From: a bacterium
GTDB lineage: Bacteria > Zhuqueibacterota > QNDG01 > JAFGCO01
Reading direction: 5' to 3'
DNA: 56,991 nucleotides
NCBI GenBank assembly: GCA_016930535.1
Contig: JAFGGN010000128.1
Span: 1-56,991, forward strand
Both the position numbers and the translations under genes were made by a program. This document shows positions 1-9,040 of this stretch, one piece after another. Every line of letters begins with the position of its first letter. Within the stretch, counting starts at the first letter, position 1. Under the pieces are notes generated by a model, which did no database searches, had not been told where the DNA came from, and was given only the letters and a program-made list of their open reading frames with translations.

Positions 1-1157
1 GCGCCGTCATTGCCCGTGTTTTCGGCAATCGTGTTCTTGAACACATGGTCTTCGTACAGTTCAATTTTAATCTCATTGCCCACGTTTCCCAGATGTGTCC
101 AGCGGATCCGGAACTCCTCCAGCATGGGGATCTCGTATCCTTCGGATGCCGGCAGGAGAACGCCTAAAAAATCAATCGCCGGATTTTCCACTCCGAGAAA
201 CACGCGCAATTGGCCGCCATTTGAAGCACCGGCAACGATATTACCGGATGCATTCACGGATATATGAGTAATATGAAATTCCTGTAATCCCAGTAAACTC
301 CAGTTCTCTCCATGATCCTCGGACAAATAAATTCCCTGATCAGTACCCGCAAACAGATAATCCCTGTGATCCAAACAAAAATATTCAACCTCCCTCTCCG
401 GCGGTGTGATATCGGTCCAGTTTTCAAGAAAATCCATGGACCTGTTCAACTTCTGATCGATGCAGGAGTACAGGATATCCTTGGAATCGATGCCGGTATA
501 TTTTGCATAAAAGTTGGGCAGGTTGCCAGAATAGTGTGCATCCGGAAGATCGACGACATAAGCCGGATAAGATGTCATAGCATAAAACACATGTTTCTGA
601 TCATTTATCGCCAGGGATTGTATTCCAAAATTTTGTGCCTGATAATACAGGATATGCTCCCAACCTTCATCACTCCAATACCCGGCGGTTTTAATGACAC
701 TGATACCATCATGAAATCCGTACAGCAGATCCCCTCCCGAATGGACCGCGATATACCACTCATCGTTGTATTGATTCTCCAACATCCTTTCCCAGTGCAT
801 GCCGTGATCCGCAGAACGCCACAATCCATCTTCACAACAATCCATCGGCTCCATGGCATGGGCCCACACGATACCGTTCGAATCCACGCCCAGATAAACG
901 ATATCGTTGGATTCATAAACCGGAACCGGGTCTCTCCAGGAACAGAAAATCCAGTCTTCACCCAGATTGTCGGACCGGTAAATAAACGAATTTTCCATAC
1001 CGAGATAGATTTTCTGATTGTCCGCGATACAAAAAGTCAAAACCGGGTGTAAATCCGGCACACTCGTTCCAATCTCTTTCCATTCGATTTCTGCCTTGGA
1101 CAGGGATAAAAATCCCGTGCACATTAAAAGAGTCAGAATCCGGCATACACTTTTCAT
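1..1157 (-). CDS. Secreted BNR/sialidase-like repeat protein with a KRE9/KNH-like domain, cut by the left window edge
   Basis: The reading frame is open from the ATG at 1157 to the window edge (385 codons), so the C-terminus is missing. The start has a GGAGGG-type ribosome site a few bases upstream. Residues 1-20 form a signal peptide. The body has repeated 'YLGVD', 'WRSADHG.HWERM' and 'IYLSEDHGENWS' blocks, the Asp-box (BNR) pattern of sialidase, GH74 and photosystem-assembly beta-propellers. The last visible stretch (about residues 345-385, 'IRWTHLGNVGNEIKIELY' then 'NTIAENTGNDG') matches the KRE9/KNH1 N-terminal Ig-like domain found in secreted proteins of FCB-type bacteria. Export to the surface is likely. 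A C-terminal sorting domain would be expected but lies outside the window. The substrate cannot be told. Confidence 0.75.
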   Translation of the reverse strand, partial: MKSVCRILTLLMCTGFLSLSKAEIEWKEIGTSVPDLHPVLTFCIADNQKIYLGMENSFIYRSDNLGEDWIFCSWRDPVPVYESNDIVYLGVDSNGIVWAHAMEPMDCCEDGLWRSADHGMHWERMLENQYNDEWYIAVHSGGDLLYGFHDGISVIKTAGYWSDEGWEHILYYQAQNFGIQSLAINDQKHVFYAMTSYPAYVVDLPDAHYSGNLPNFYAKYTGIDSKDILYSCIDQKLNRSMDFLENWTDITPPEREVEYFCLDHRDYLFAGTDQGIYLSEDHGENWSLLGLQEFHITHISVNASGNIVAGASNGGQLRVFLGVENPAIDFLGVLLPASEGYEIPMLEEFRIRWTHLGNVGNEIKIELYEDHVFKNTIAENTGNDG

Positions 1158-1240
1158 TGTCCCTCCGTAATCTCTATAAGGTGTCCTTTGTCGTTTCATA
1201 ATACAATACGGATTCCATCCTAGGAATTCCCGTCCATGAT

Positions 1241-1279
1241 AAAAAATAGACGGGACCCGCCCTTTCGGACGCATCCCGC
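1241..1279 (-). terminator. Intrinsic terminator of the 1335-4211 gene
   Basis: Read on the minus strand, a GC-rich hairpin with a GAAA tetraloop (stem ends at 1250 and 1279) is followed by TATTTTTTAT. It lies 55 bases after the stop of the upstream secreted-protein gene and before the start of the next. Confidence 0.65.
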
Positions 1280-1334
1280 CTTGATATGGGGAGAGTGATT
1301 TCAAGTTTTTATTCGCAGCTTTAATTCGGATCCA

Positions 1335-4211
1335 TCATTTCAGAAACACCGCCTTCATCCGTTTCTGGAAATCCCCGCAGCGCATCACGTACACATACGT
1401 GCCGCTCGCGGCCTGAAGCCCCCGGTCGTCCAGGCCGTTCCACACCGCCTGATACGATCCCGGCTGACGCATGTCATTCACCAGCGTGCGTACCTTCCGG
1501 CCCATGAGGTCGTAGACCTCGAGCCGGACCAGCCCGGTTTCCGGGATGTCGTACGCGATGCGGGTGGAGGGATTGAAGGGGTTGGGATAATTCTGGTATA
1601 CGGCGAAGGCCGTGGGCAGGGCCGCGGTTTCCACATCGGATGGAATGGCAAAAACCGCGGTCATTGTCTTGGGCGCATCCATCACGAACGTCAGGGGATT
1701 GTTCGTACTGACGATATCTCCGGTCCACGATGAAAAATCATATCCCCCGTCCGTATCCGGAATTGCGGCGATTTCCACGGCCGATTCCGCATCCGCCCAT
1801 GTCGAATCCCCGGGTGCCACAGTACCCCCCAGATCATCCTGCACTGACATCCGGAGCAGGTACTGGGTGTTCCATGTTGCGGTCACGGTTTTAGGCGCAT
1901 CCATCACGATCTGGCCGGAAGCGGCCGTGCCCGTAAAATCCCCGGTCCAGGAGGCGAACACCACGCGCGTCTGTGTTTCCGTAACCAGGGAATCCACGCC
2001 GAATCCCGCGATCTCGCCGGCCAGGTACCAGCCCCCGCCCTGGATTTCACCCCATGAGGATTGGACATCCAGTTGGTATTCTGTATTGTAATACGCGGTC
2101 AGCGTGTCCGTATCCTCCGTGACCGTCACATCGTGCAACCGCACTCCGCCGTCGCTCCAGGCCGCGAACACGAGACGAGTGCTTTCAGAAATGGGGATCA
2201 GGCTGTCCGCAGACACGGTGTAGGTGCTGTCCAGCTGAAGGCTCAGAACCAGCGGGGTCGGATAAGATGATGCATCCACGGTCACGGGCATGGCCGGAGG
2301 ATCGGTCTGCAGCAGCACGGGCCGCAGGGGTTCCATGATTTCCACGGGCGTCATCATGATAAACGCATTGTTCAGCTCCAGCCTCTCGGCCATGAAATTT
2401 CCGGAATCCGCAAGCGCGATCACATAATACGCACCGGCCGGCAGTGTGCCGGTATCCGCCAGTCCGAACACGATATTGTCCGTCTGCCCGATATTCAGGG
2501 GCAGCACCGGACCGGATCCCAGCACATGGTCCGCGGTTGTATCCAGGACCGTATCCGAAGACAGGAAGTAGTGTATGGTCGAAGCCGGACTTCTGGTTTG
2601 CCCGATATTGCGAACCGCGCTCTCCAGCTGCAGCGGCTGGCCCTTGTATACCTGCATGGAACCGGCGCTGACATCGTCGATCACGAGGTCCGGGCGCTCC
2701 GGTATCTTTTTGCGGATCACGAAATTATCCACGAATGCACCCTTGCCCCCCGATCCGTATTCATGATACACACCGCAGTATACATTGTGCCCAAGGAAAT
2801 TACCGAAATCCGGCCAGTCCGTCAGGCTGTATTTCACATCCAGCCAGCGCTTGTTCGTATCCGTAATCAATTCACCTTCGGGCTGAAAACCGCCCGGATC
2901 CGCAACGACCCTGACAGCGCCGGATTCGATCCGGATCTGGGCGAATACTTCGGCGTCTTCACAGTCGAACATGGGCAGCGGCGGATCGCGCATCAGATAA
3001 CCCGATACATAGGCTCCGGGAACATTGCCGTTTTCCGGGTCCGCCTCCGGATACCCGTTAAAGGCCGTGGCCGCGCACCAGCCGCACCCCTCTCCCAGGT
3101 ACGGCATATAATCCGTAATGCCCCAGGAATAATCGGCATTCCAGTAAATTTCCCACTGATTCATGTTGAGCGGATTTTCGAAATCCTCACTCACCACCAC
3201 GAGCCAGTCCGTGGATTCGCTGCCCACAACCAGTTTTTTATCTGCCACGCGCCAGTTGTTGGACCGGTCCAGATCCGTGAACGATGTGTCCGGGTCGTAA
3301 ACAGCGCCCACGTAGTATTCGCCGTACGGCACATCGTGCGGAATCATGCAGTGCCGCGTGACCGTATCCTCGTCGTCGATGTAGTATTTTCCGGTCAGCA
3401 CATGCCCGATCAGGATATCGCCATCCTTGTCGAAATAAGGATCTTCGGACAAATAGTATTTCAGCTCACACGGAATCGAATTCTTGAATGTGCCGATGTT
3501 CTTCAGCACCGGATATACGGAAATCAGGCCGGCCGGAGGCTGATGCGAGGGGCCGGACCAGATTTTTTCGATGGACATGTCTGGCCGTCCCGTCATGTAT
3601 TTACGGAACCGGATATTGTCGATAAAAGCACCTTTGCTGGTCCCCGAACCGTTGCTGTGAAATCCGAAAGCAATGGTCATCAGATTGCCCATGAAATTCC
3701 TGCCATTCCAGTTTTTGAAACTGAGATGTTTCTCCTCCAGGCTGTTGCTGCTCTGTTCGAATTCATACTCCCGCCATTGGCCATCCCCTGGATGGGCCAT
3801 GACTTTCAGGTTGTCATTGTCCACCATCTTGTGCCAGACATTGAAAACGAGTTCCGCATCCTCGCAGTTGCGCAGGTCCAGTCTCTGGTAATAAACCATC
3901 CGTGTCTCAAAATTCACGGGGTAATTGTCGTACGCCGGATTCAGCTTTGGCGCTCCTCCCGTATTTTTTGCGGCACACCACAGTGCATAATTTCCGGAAG
4001 CGACATGTTCCGTTGTGCGGCCCCACCGGTAGTTCCCCGGTACTGACCCGGCGACCGGAGACAGATCCCACACGGGCCATCCGAAATCCTCTTCGAAATC
4101 ATCGATCACAATTTCTTCCCAGAAAGCCTCCTGTGTCCCGGCCCATGATGCCGCTGTCATCAGCGTGATCATAACGACAGTTGTCTGTCCTAACCATCTG
4201 CTCAGTTTCAT
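1335..4211 (-). CDS. Large secreted multidomain protein with CARDB-like and InlB-B-type repeats and a C-terminal sorting domain
   Basis: 958 residues. A signal peptide (residues 1-25, ending near 'SWA') is followed by two modules. Each pairs a jelly-roll-like 'NYRWG...GKGAFIDNIRFRK' segment (about 50-210 and 350-510) with a CARDB-type adhesion domain (about 215-325 and 515-635, 'N.G....S..I.YYLS.D'). Three divergent bacterial repeats follow (about 650-870, 'F.SWTGD', 'DAPKTVTATW'). The FlgD-like sorting domain occupies the last 85 residues ('NYPNPFNPSTRIAYDIP', 'YDLMGRKVRTLV', 'SGTYVYVMRCG'). A GGAGCGGAGG ribosome site precedes the start. The domain set suggests an exported, cell-surface or released adhesive protein. 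I see no catalytic motif. The sorting domain implies a type IX-like export route encoded elsewhere. Confidence 0.82.
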   Translation of the reverse strand: MKLSRWLGQTTVVMITLMTAASWAGTQEAFWEEIVIDDFEEDFGWPVWDLSPVAGSVPGNYRWGRTTEHVASGNYALWCAAKNTGGAPKLNPAYDNYPVNFETRMVYYQRLDLRNCEDAELVFNVWHKMVDNDNLKVMAHPGDGQWREYEFEQSSNSLEEKHLSFKNWNGRNFMGNLMTIAFGFHSNGSGTSKGAFIDNIRFRKYMTGRPDMSIEKIWSGPSHQPPAGLISVYPVLKNIGTFKNSIPCELKYYLSEDPYFDKDGDILIGHVLTGKYYIDDEDTVTRHCMIPHDVPYGEYYVGAVYDPDTSFTDLDRSNNWRVADKKLVVGSESTDWLVVVSEDFENPLNMNQWEIYWNADYSWGITDYMPYLGEGCGWCAATAFNGYPEADPENGNVPGAYVSGYLMRDPPLPMFDCEDAEVFAQIRIESGAVRVVADPGGFQPEGELITDTNKRWLDVKYSLTDWPDFGNFLGHNVYCGVYHEYGSGGKGAFVDNFVIRKKIPERPDLVIDDVSAGSMQVYKGQPLQLESAVRNIGQTRSPASTIHYFLSSDTVLDTTADHVLGSGPVLPLNIGQTDNIVFGLADTGTLPAGAYYVIALADSGNFMAERLELNNAFIMMTPVEIMEPLRPVLLQTDPPAMPVTVDASSYPTPLVLSLQLDSTYTVSADSLIPISESTRLVFAAWSDGGVRLHDVTVTEDTDTLTAYYNTEYQLDVQSSWGEIQGGGWYLAGEIAGFGVDSLVTETQTRVVFASWTGDFTGTAASGQIVMDAPKTVTATWNTQYLLRMSVQDDLGGTVAPGDSTWADAESAVEIAAIPDTDGGYDFSSWTGDIVSTNNPLTFVMDAPKTMTAVFAIPSDVETAALPTAFAVYQNYPNPFNPSTRIAYDIPETGLVRLEVYDLMGRKVRTLVNDMRQPGSYQAVWNGLDDRGLQAASGTYVYVMRCGDFQKRMKAVFLK

Positions 4212-4379
4212 TTCCTCCGCTCCTTTCGGTTTATTGCTTAAAATCTGTGTTTTTCAAATATGATACGAATGAGCCTGATGAAATTCCCCTGCGCATCCGG
4301 GCCGTGCTCATGATTTCTCCCTGAATGGACCCGCAGGATCATGGTGAAGACAATTAGAATTTGACAGCAAATTGTATTG

Positions 4380-4393
4380 TGAATCCGGATTCA
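4380..4393. promoter_or_regulatory. Perfect 14-bp palindrome upstream of the hemerythrin gene
   Basis: TGAATCCGGATTCA is its own reverse complement. It lies about 80 bases before the hemerythrin start, in the intergenic space shared with the divergent secreted-protein gene, where an operator could act. No regulator can be named from it. Confidence 0.3.
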
Positions 4394-4471
4394 ATTTTGT
4401 ACCTTAAAACCGTATCCTGAGACATCAGGCAGGTGAAGGGGACGGCGGCAAACCAATTTTGCGGGGGCATT

Positions 4472-4957
4472 ATGTTTTTTAGAGAAGACAAAGTGAACGG
4501 CAAATTTCTGAAAATCGCCCAGGAACACGAGGTGGTGCTGGAGTATCTTGAAAAACTGAAAATCCTGCTCGAAAACAACGACCTGTCCTACAGCTTTAAA
4601 CAGCTGAAATCCATGCTGCCCGAATTCAAGTCGGAGATGCGGCATCATTTCAAGATCGAGGAACATTTCCTGTTCCCCGCGGCCCTGCTCTGTGTCCCTT
4701 CCATCGAACTGGTCGACATGATCATGGTACTCCAGAAAGAACACGGATTTGTGGAACGGGATATCGATACGCTGGAAAGGATGTTTGAAGACAATCCGAA
4801 AGCCACCCAGATGAACGAAGCCATGACCGGCCTTCTGAAAACCATGATCAGGGATATCGAGAAACATGCCCGGATTGAGATCGATCACCTGTTCCCGAAA
4901 ATGGACGCCTGTAAGAAATGCAGGAAAATCATCAAGGGCATATTGCTGGAACCGTAA
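4472..4957 (+). CDS. Hemerythrin HHE-domain protein
   Basis: 161 residues from the ATG at 4472, which has a G-rich ribosome site. A GTG 13 codons upstream is less likely. The protein is all-helical and carries the spaced His/Glu ligands of HHE hemerythrin-like domains: H19, H58/H59 with E63/E64 ('MRHHFKIEEHFLFPA'), H91 with E95, and H132 with E136 ('KHARIEIDHLFPKMD'). In this family these bind a non-heme diiron centre that senses or handles O2 or NO, or stores iron. A short Cys/Lys tail ('DACKKCRK') follows and may bind a further metal. It stands alone, with its own terminator. A role in oxygen or NO response is inferred from the family only. Confidence 0.85.
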   Translation: MFFREDKVNGKFLKIAQEHEVVLEYLEKLKILLENNDLSYSFKQLKSMLPEFKSEMRHHFKIEEHFLFPAALLCVPSIELVDMIMVLQKEHGFVERDIDTLERMFEDNPKATQMNEAMTGLLKTMIRDIEKHARIEIDHLFPKMDACKKCRKIIKGILLEP

Positions 4958-4987
4958 CGTCCACTGATCCTTGCACAAAAATCCCGG

Positions 4988-5015
4988 GGCCGGACAGGAA
5001 TGACCGGCCTTTTTT
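4988..5015 (+). terminator. Intrinsic terminator after the hemerythrin gene
   Basis: Stem GGCCGG/CCGGCC with a 10-base loop, followed directly by six T. It starts 30 bases after the stop codon. Confidence 0.85.
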
Positions 5016-5150
5016 GCAGGACTGCCTGGCATACTGTACTATAGAGAGATCCTTGTTTCCTGTAATGAAATCCCTTGAATTTTTCATTTGAAATAATTAA
5101 AGTAAATATAACTATCTTTCTCCCAGTTCTGACTTTCACTTCCTGTATAT

Positions 5151-5279
5151 GGACGGCCTGGAAGGCCGTCCTACAGTGTATTAATCGCACAGGATCAGCC
5201 CTGCCTTATTTCCAAATCGATCGATAACAGGTGCATACCTATATCGATTTTTATTGTAGGACGGCCATCCTGGCCGTCC
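5151..5279. repeat. Left pair of REP-like palindromes flanking the RAYT gene
   Basis: Two 25-base elements in opposite orientation at 5151-5175 and 5255-5279. Each has a 9-bp stem starting GGACGGCC, a GGA loop and a TACA tail on one side. The ninth stem pair is T-A in one copy and A-T in the other, a compensatory change. The spacer holds another inverted repeat (AAATCGAT at 5214-5221, ATCGATTT at 5243-5250). The same pair recurs after the transposase gene. This is the layout of REP/BIME elements around RAYT genes. The rest of the 4958-5292 gap holds only the hemerythrin terminator. Confidence 0.85.
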
Positions 5280-5292
5280 CAAAGGAACCAAT

Positions 5293-5934
5293 ATGAAAAA
5301 CAATGAAGAAATCGTATTAAACTACAAACGTCATCTGCCCCATTATTTTCACGCTGATGCTGTGTATTTTGTTACTTTCCGGCTTTACGGTTCCCTTCCA
5401 TCCGATGTCATTCACAGACTGAAGGCCGAAAATAAAACTCTGTTAAAGGCAACTGGATTACAATTCCCGGAAAAATCAATGCGACACCTTTCCAATATCA
5501 GGAATAAATACTTTATTCAGTTTGACAGGCACCTCGACTCACTCATCACAGGTCCGGATTGGTTAAATAATCATGAAATTGCCGGTATCGTAGAAACCGG
5601 CATTCAATTTTATCATTTAAAGAATTATAAATTGATCGCTTATACTCTAATGCCCAATCACGTTCACATGATTGTCAGGATGCTGAAAAGCGGCGACGGG
5701 CTATCTCCCTATTATCTTTCCAATACAATCGGCAGGCTGAAATCATTCACTGCTCAAAAGGCGAATCAAATCCTGAAAAGAACCGGCCCATTCTGGCAGC
5801 AGGAAAATTACGATCATGTCGTGAGGAACGACGGGGAATTATCACGGATTATTGAATATATCCTGAACAATCCGGTCAAGGCGGGTCTGTCGGAAACATG
5901 GGAACAATATCCGTATTCTTACTGCAAATTTTAA
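5293..5934 (+). CDS. REP-associated tyrosine transposase (RAYT, IS200/IS605-like Y1 family)
   Basis: 213 residues, the usual length for this family. The HUH metal-binding motif is seen as 'MPNHVHMIV' (H123, H125). The candidate catalytic tyrosine is Y173 in 'QENYDHVVRN', followed by the typical 'IIEYILNNPVKAGL' ending. The 'VYFVTFRLYGSLP' N-terminus also fits RAYT proteins. Known RAYTs are single-copy domesticated relatives of IS200/IS605 transposases that nick and move short REP hairpins. Here the gene is bracketed by two pairs of matching hairpins (5151-5279 and 5938-6033), so these are the likely substrates. The start has an AAAGGA ribosome site. Base composition is clearly more AT-rich than the neighbouring htpG. 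Confidence 0.93.
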   Translation: MKNNEEIVLNYKRHLPHYFHADAVYFVTFRLYGSLPSDVIHRLKAENKTLLKATGLQFPEKSMRHLSNIRNKYFIQFDRHLDSLITGPDWLNNHEIAGIVETGIQFYHLKNYKLIAYTLMPNHVHMIVRMLKSGDGLSPYYLSNTIGRLKSFTAQKANQILKRTGPFWQQENYDHVVRNDGELSRIIEYILNNPVKAGLSETWEQYPYSYCKF

Positions 5935-5937
5935 AAT

Positions 5938-6033
5938 GGACGGCCTGGAAGGCCGTCCTACAAACGTGATAAAAAAATAATCCGTGCCACAATATTCGAT
6001 CAGACCACTGTAGGACGGCCATCCTGGCCGTCC
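5938..6033. repeat. Right pair of REP-like palindromes flanking the RAYT gene
   Basis: Elements at 5938-5962 and 6009-6033 repeat the two left elements in the same order and orientation, including the T-A versus A-T swap at the ninth stem pair. The first begins only three bases after the transposase stop codon. The spacer (46 bases) is unrelated to the left spacer. Confidence 0.85.
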
Positions 6034-6052
6034 CAATCCAAACGAAAACCAT

Positions 6053-6081
6053 TTGACCTTCTTCTATATTCTTTTTATATT
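6053..6081 (+). promoter_or_regulatory. Sigma-70-type promoter of htpG
   Basis: TTGACC, 17 bases, TATATT. It lies 60 bases upstream of the htpG start and just after the right REP element. No CIRCE-type inverted repeat was seen near it. Confidence 0.65.
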
Positions 6082-6141
6082 TTTTACCCTGAAGCAGTTT
6101 ATTTGAGCTGAGCAAAAAATAAAACAGAAGGAGACAGTACC

Positions 6142-8037
6142 ATGGCTGAAGCACAGGCCAAAAATTACAAATTCAAGGCGGAAGTCAGTCAGCTTCTGGA
6201 CATTCTGACCCATTCCCTGTACACGCACCGGGACGTGTTCATCCGCGAGCTCGTGTCGAATGCCGCGGATGCGCTCGACAAGGTACGGCTCAAGGACGTG
6301 ATGGGCGAAAAGGTGGCCGATCCGGATCAGGATCTGGAAATCCGCATCACCCTGGACAAGGACAACAAACTGGTCACGATCGCGGATACGGGTATCGGCA
6401 TGACGCGCGATGAGCTGATCGGCAATATCGGAACCATCGCCCGGTCCGGCACCTCTGAATTTCTCAAGCATCTGTCCGAGACCGACCAGAAGGACATCAA
6501 TCTGATCGGACGATTCGGCGTCGGATTCTATTCGGTGTTCATGGCCGCAGAGAAAGTGGAAGTAACCTCGAAATCCGCGGACAGGAAGGAACCCGCCCAT
6601 GTGTGGATCAGCGACGGCAAGGGCAGCTTTAAAATCGAGCCGGTCAAGGAAAAAATCCAGCGCGGCACCACGATCAAAATTTTCCTGAGAGACGATGCCA
6701 TGGAATTCGCGGAAGAGTTCCGGGTCAAATCGACCATTGAGAAGTACAGCAACTTCGTGCCCTTCCCCATCTATGTGGGTAAGGAACAGGTCAACAAGAT
6801 CTCGGCTATCTGGCGCGAGCCCAAATCACAGATCAAGCCCAAACAGTACAACGAATTCTTCAAATTCATCGCACATTCCGGTGACGATGCGCTGACCTGG
6901 ATGCATTTCTCCGCGGATGTGCCGCTGCAGTTCCACTCGCTGCTCTTCGTGCCTAAAACCAATTTCGAAATGATGGGATTCGGAAAGGACGACGAAGGCA
7001 TTCATCTCTTTGTCAAACGCGTGCTCATCGACAGTCACTCGAAGGAAATTCTTCCGCCCTACCTGCGTTTTGTCCGGGGCGTGCTCGAAAGCGACGACCT
7101 GCCGCTCAACATCAGCCGCGAAACGCTCCAGGAAAATCCGTACATGCTCAAAATCAAAAACACGGTCACGAGTAAATTCCTGGAGCATCTGAAAACATTC
7201 GCAGAGAAAAAACAGGAAGAATACCAGTCATTCTGGGATGTTCACGGCCGCATCTTGAAGGAAGGCTATTCCGATTACACGCACAAGGACCAGGTCGCGG
7301 CCCTGTTCCGGTTCGATTCGTCCAGATGCGGGGACAAGGAATCCGTTTCACTGGATACATATGTCGGGCGCATGCAGGAAAAACAGGACGCCATCTATTT
7401 CCTGTCCGGCCCGTCCCGTGAGGTTCTGGACAAAAATCCGGCCCTTGAAATTTTCAAGGCCAAGGGGATCGAGGTGCTGTACTGTTACGATCCGATCGAC
7501 GAGTTCGTGCTGCCCGGCCTGTTCATGTATAAAGAAAAGAAAATCATGTCCGCTGATCAGGTGGAGATGGATGCACTCAAGGATATTCCGGCCGCTGAAA
7601 CGCCGGACAAAAAAGAGCCCGATGTGGAAGTGGATAAAAAAGACGCGGACAAACTGGCCCGCCGCATCAAGGACATTCTGGGAGACAAGGTCGAAACCGT
7701 CCGCCTTTCCGAACGCCTTGTGGACAGCCCGGCCGTGCTTGTGGGCAAGGAACACGCCATGTCCTCGCAGATGGAAAAAATCATGCACATGATGAACAAG
7801 GACGCCAAACTCACACCCAAAATCATGGAAATCAACAGGAACCATCCGATTATCATGAACATGCTCAAAATATACCAGAACGATCCCAGGGATCCGCTGC
7901 TTGAAAGAGCGGTTCAAAGTCTCTTCCACAGCGTGCTTCTGCTGGACGGCGCGCTGGATGACATTCAGGACATGGCCTCGGGCATTCAGAACCTGCTCAG
8001 CGAGACCACGGATCTGTATTTAAAGAAAAAGGAATAA
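6142..8037 (+). CDS. htpG: Molecular chaperone HtpG (bacterial Hsp90)
   Basis: 631 residues, typical full length. The N-terminal GHKL ATPase motifs are all present: 'RELVSNAADALDKVR', 'ADTGIGMTRDELIGNIGTIARSGT' and 'GRFGVGFYSVFMAAEKVEV'. The middle domain includes the 'SRETLQENPYM' segment, and the C-terminal dimerisation region follows. A charged stretch near residues 490-515 ('PDKKEPDVEVDKKDADK') replaces the usual linker. The ATG follows a strong GAAGGAGA ribosome site. HtpG is a cytosolic ATP-driven chaperone dimer. thyX begins three bases after the stop, so the two are probably co-transcribed, though no functional link is known. Confidence 0.97.
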   Translation: MAEAQAKNYKFKAEVSQLLDILTHSLYTHRDVFIRELVSNAADALDKVRLKDVMGEKVADPDQDLEIRITLDKDNKLVTIADTGIGMTRDELIGNIGTIARSGTSEFLKHLSETDQKDINLIGRFGVGFYSVFMAAEKVEVTSKSADRKEPAHVWISDGKGSFKIEPVKEKIQRGTTIKIFLRDDAMEFAEEFRVKSTIEKYSNFVPFPIYVGKEQVNKISAIWREPKSQIKPKQYNEFFKFIAHSGDDALTWMHFSADVPLQFHSLLFVPKTNFEMMGFGKDDEGIHLFVKRVLIDSHSKEILPPYLRFVRGVLESDDLPLNISRETLQENPYMLKIKNTVTSKFLEHLKTFAEKKQEEYQSFWDVHGRILKEGYSDYTHKDQVAALFRFDSSRCGDKESVSLDTYVGRMQEKQDAIYFLSGPSREVLDKNPALEIFKAKGIEVLYCYDPIDEFVLPGLFMYKEKKIMSADQVEMDALKDIPAAETPDKKEPDVEVDKKDADKLARRIKDILGDKVETVRLSERLVDSPAVLVGKEHAMSSQMEKIMHMMNKDAKLTPKIMEINRNHPIIMNMLKIYQNDPRDPLLERAVQSLFHSVLLLDGALDDIQDMASGIQNLLSETTDLYLKKKE

Positions 8038-8040
8038 CCG

Positions 8041-8964
8041 TTGGACGAAAAATTCGAAACCATTTCCCGTAAATCCGTTCCCGAACTCGATGCGGTGCTC
8101 GGCAGGCCGTTTCAGGTGCTGGATGACGGATTTGTCAGGGTTGTGGATTATATGGGCAACGATTCGGCCATTGTCCAGGCGGCCCGGGTCAGTTACGGGG
8201 AGGGCACGAAAAAAATGCGCCAGGACCGGACCCTGATCCGCTACCTGCTGCGCCATGAGCACACATCCCCGTTCGAGATGTGCGAGATCAAGCTGCATGT
8301 ACGCGTGCCCATGGACTGCTGGCGCCAGTGGATACGGCACCGTACCGCCAGCATCAACGAATACTCCACACGGTATTCCATCGCCATCGACACGGCCCAG
8401 AAAACACCGCCCGGCGAGTGGCGCATTCAGTCGCAGTCGAACCGTCAGGGCAGCGCGGGCTTTTTCGAAGCTGCCCAGGGTGCCTCCTTCTCTGAAGCAG
8501 AACTGGATCTGCACACCCGGTCCCGACAGCTCTACGAGGACCGCATCGCAGCCGGCATGGCCCGCGAACAGGCCAGGAAGGATCTTCCGCTGTGCACCTA
8601 CACGGAAGCCTACTGGAAAATCGACCTGCACAACCTGCTGCATTTCCTCAGGCTGCGCATGGAACTGAACGCCCAGTATGAAATCAGGAAATATGCGGAG
8701 ACCATCGGCCATGAAATCGTGGGCCGCTGGGTGCCGTTTGTGTGGGAAGCGTTTCTGGATTATGACCTGCACGCGGTCCGTTTTTCCGCGTTCGAACAGC
8801 AATTGCTCAAACTCATGATGGAGGAGGATCCGTCCGCGATCAGAAATCTGGCGGAAACTGAAGAATGGCTCAAAACGGACGAAAGCGGCGCCCTGAAGCC
8901 GCATTATGAACGGGCCGAGTTCGAGGAGAAGCTGAAAAAAATGGGAATCGCAGTACCCTGGTAA
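8041..8964 (+). CDS. thyX: Flavin-dependent thymidylate synthase ThyX
   Basis: 307 residues. The defining ThyX motif RHRxxSxNExSxRYS is seen as 'RHRTASINEYSTRYS' starting at R99. Supporting segments are 'RYLLRHEHTSPFEMCEIKLHVRVP' (split here by the usual helix) and 'LHNLLHFLRLRMELNAQYEIR'. The enzyme methylates dUMP to dTMP using methylene-tetrahydrofolate and FAD/NADPH. It replaces ThyA in many anaerobes. The start is a TTG at 8041, eight bases after an AAAGGA ribosome site and four bases past the htpG stop. The C-terminus is longer than in the shortest ThyX proteins but alignable in style. Confidence 0.96.
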   Translation: MDEKFETISRKSVPELDAVLGRPFQVLDDGFVRVVDYMGNDSAIVQAARVSYGEGTKKMRQDRTLIRYLLRHEHTSPFEMCEIKLHVRVPMDCWRQWIRHRTASINEYSTRYSIAIDTAQKTPPGEWRIQSQSNRQGSAGFFEAAQGASFSEAELDLHTRSRQLYEDRIAAGMAREQARKDLPLCTYTEAYWKIDLHNLLHFLRLRMELNAQYEIRKYAETIGHEIVGRWVPFVWEAFLDYDLHAVRFSAFEQQLLKLMMEEDPSAIRNLAETEEWLKTDESGALKPHYERAEFEEKLKKMGIAVPW

Positions 8965-9040
8965 ATAAAACAATGGGTATTAGACGGGATCGGCCCGGAC
9001 GGTTCAACCGGCATTACACTTTAAAAAGACAGGATTTCTT

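Noticed and set aside
312..1052. Plus-strand open frame of 246 codons at the left end
   Set aside because: The minus strand there is one continuous frame from 1157 to the edge with signal peptide and Asp boxes, which is the better gene.
2526..4046. Plus-strand open frame of 506 codons
   Set aside because: Antisense to the 958-residue secreted protein; composition is that of a shadow frame.
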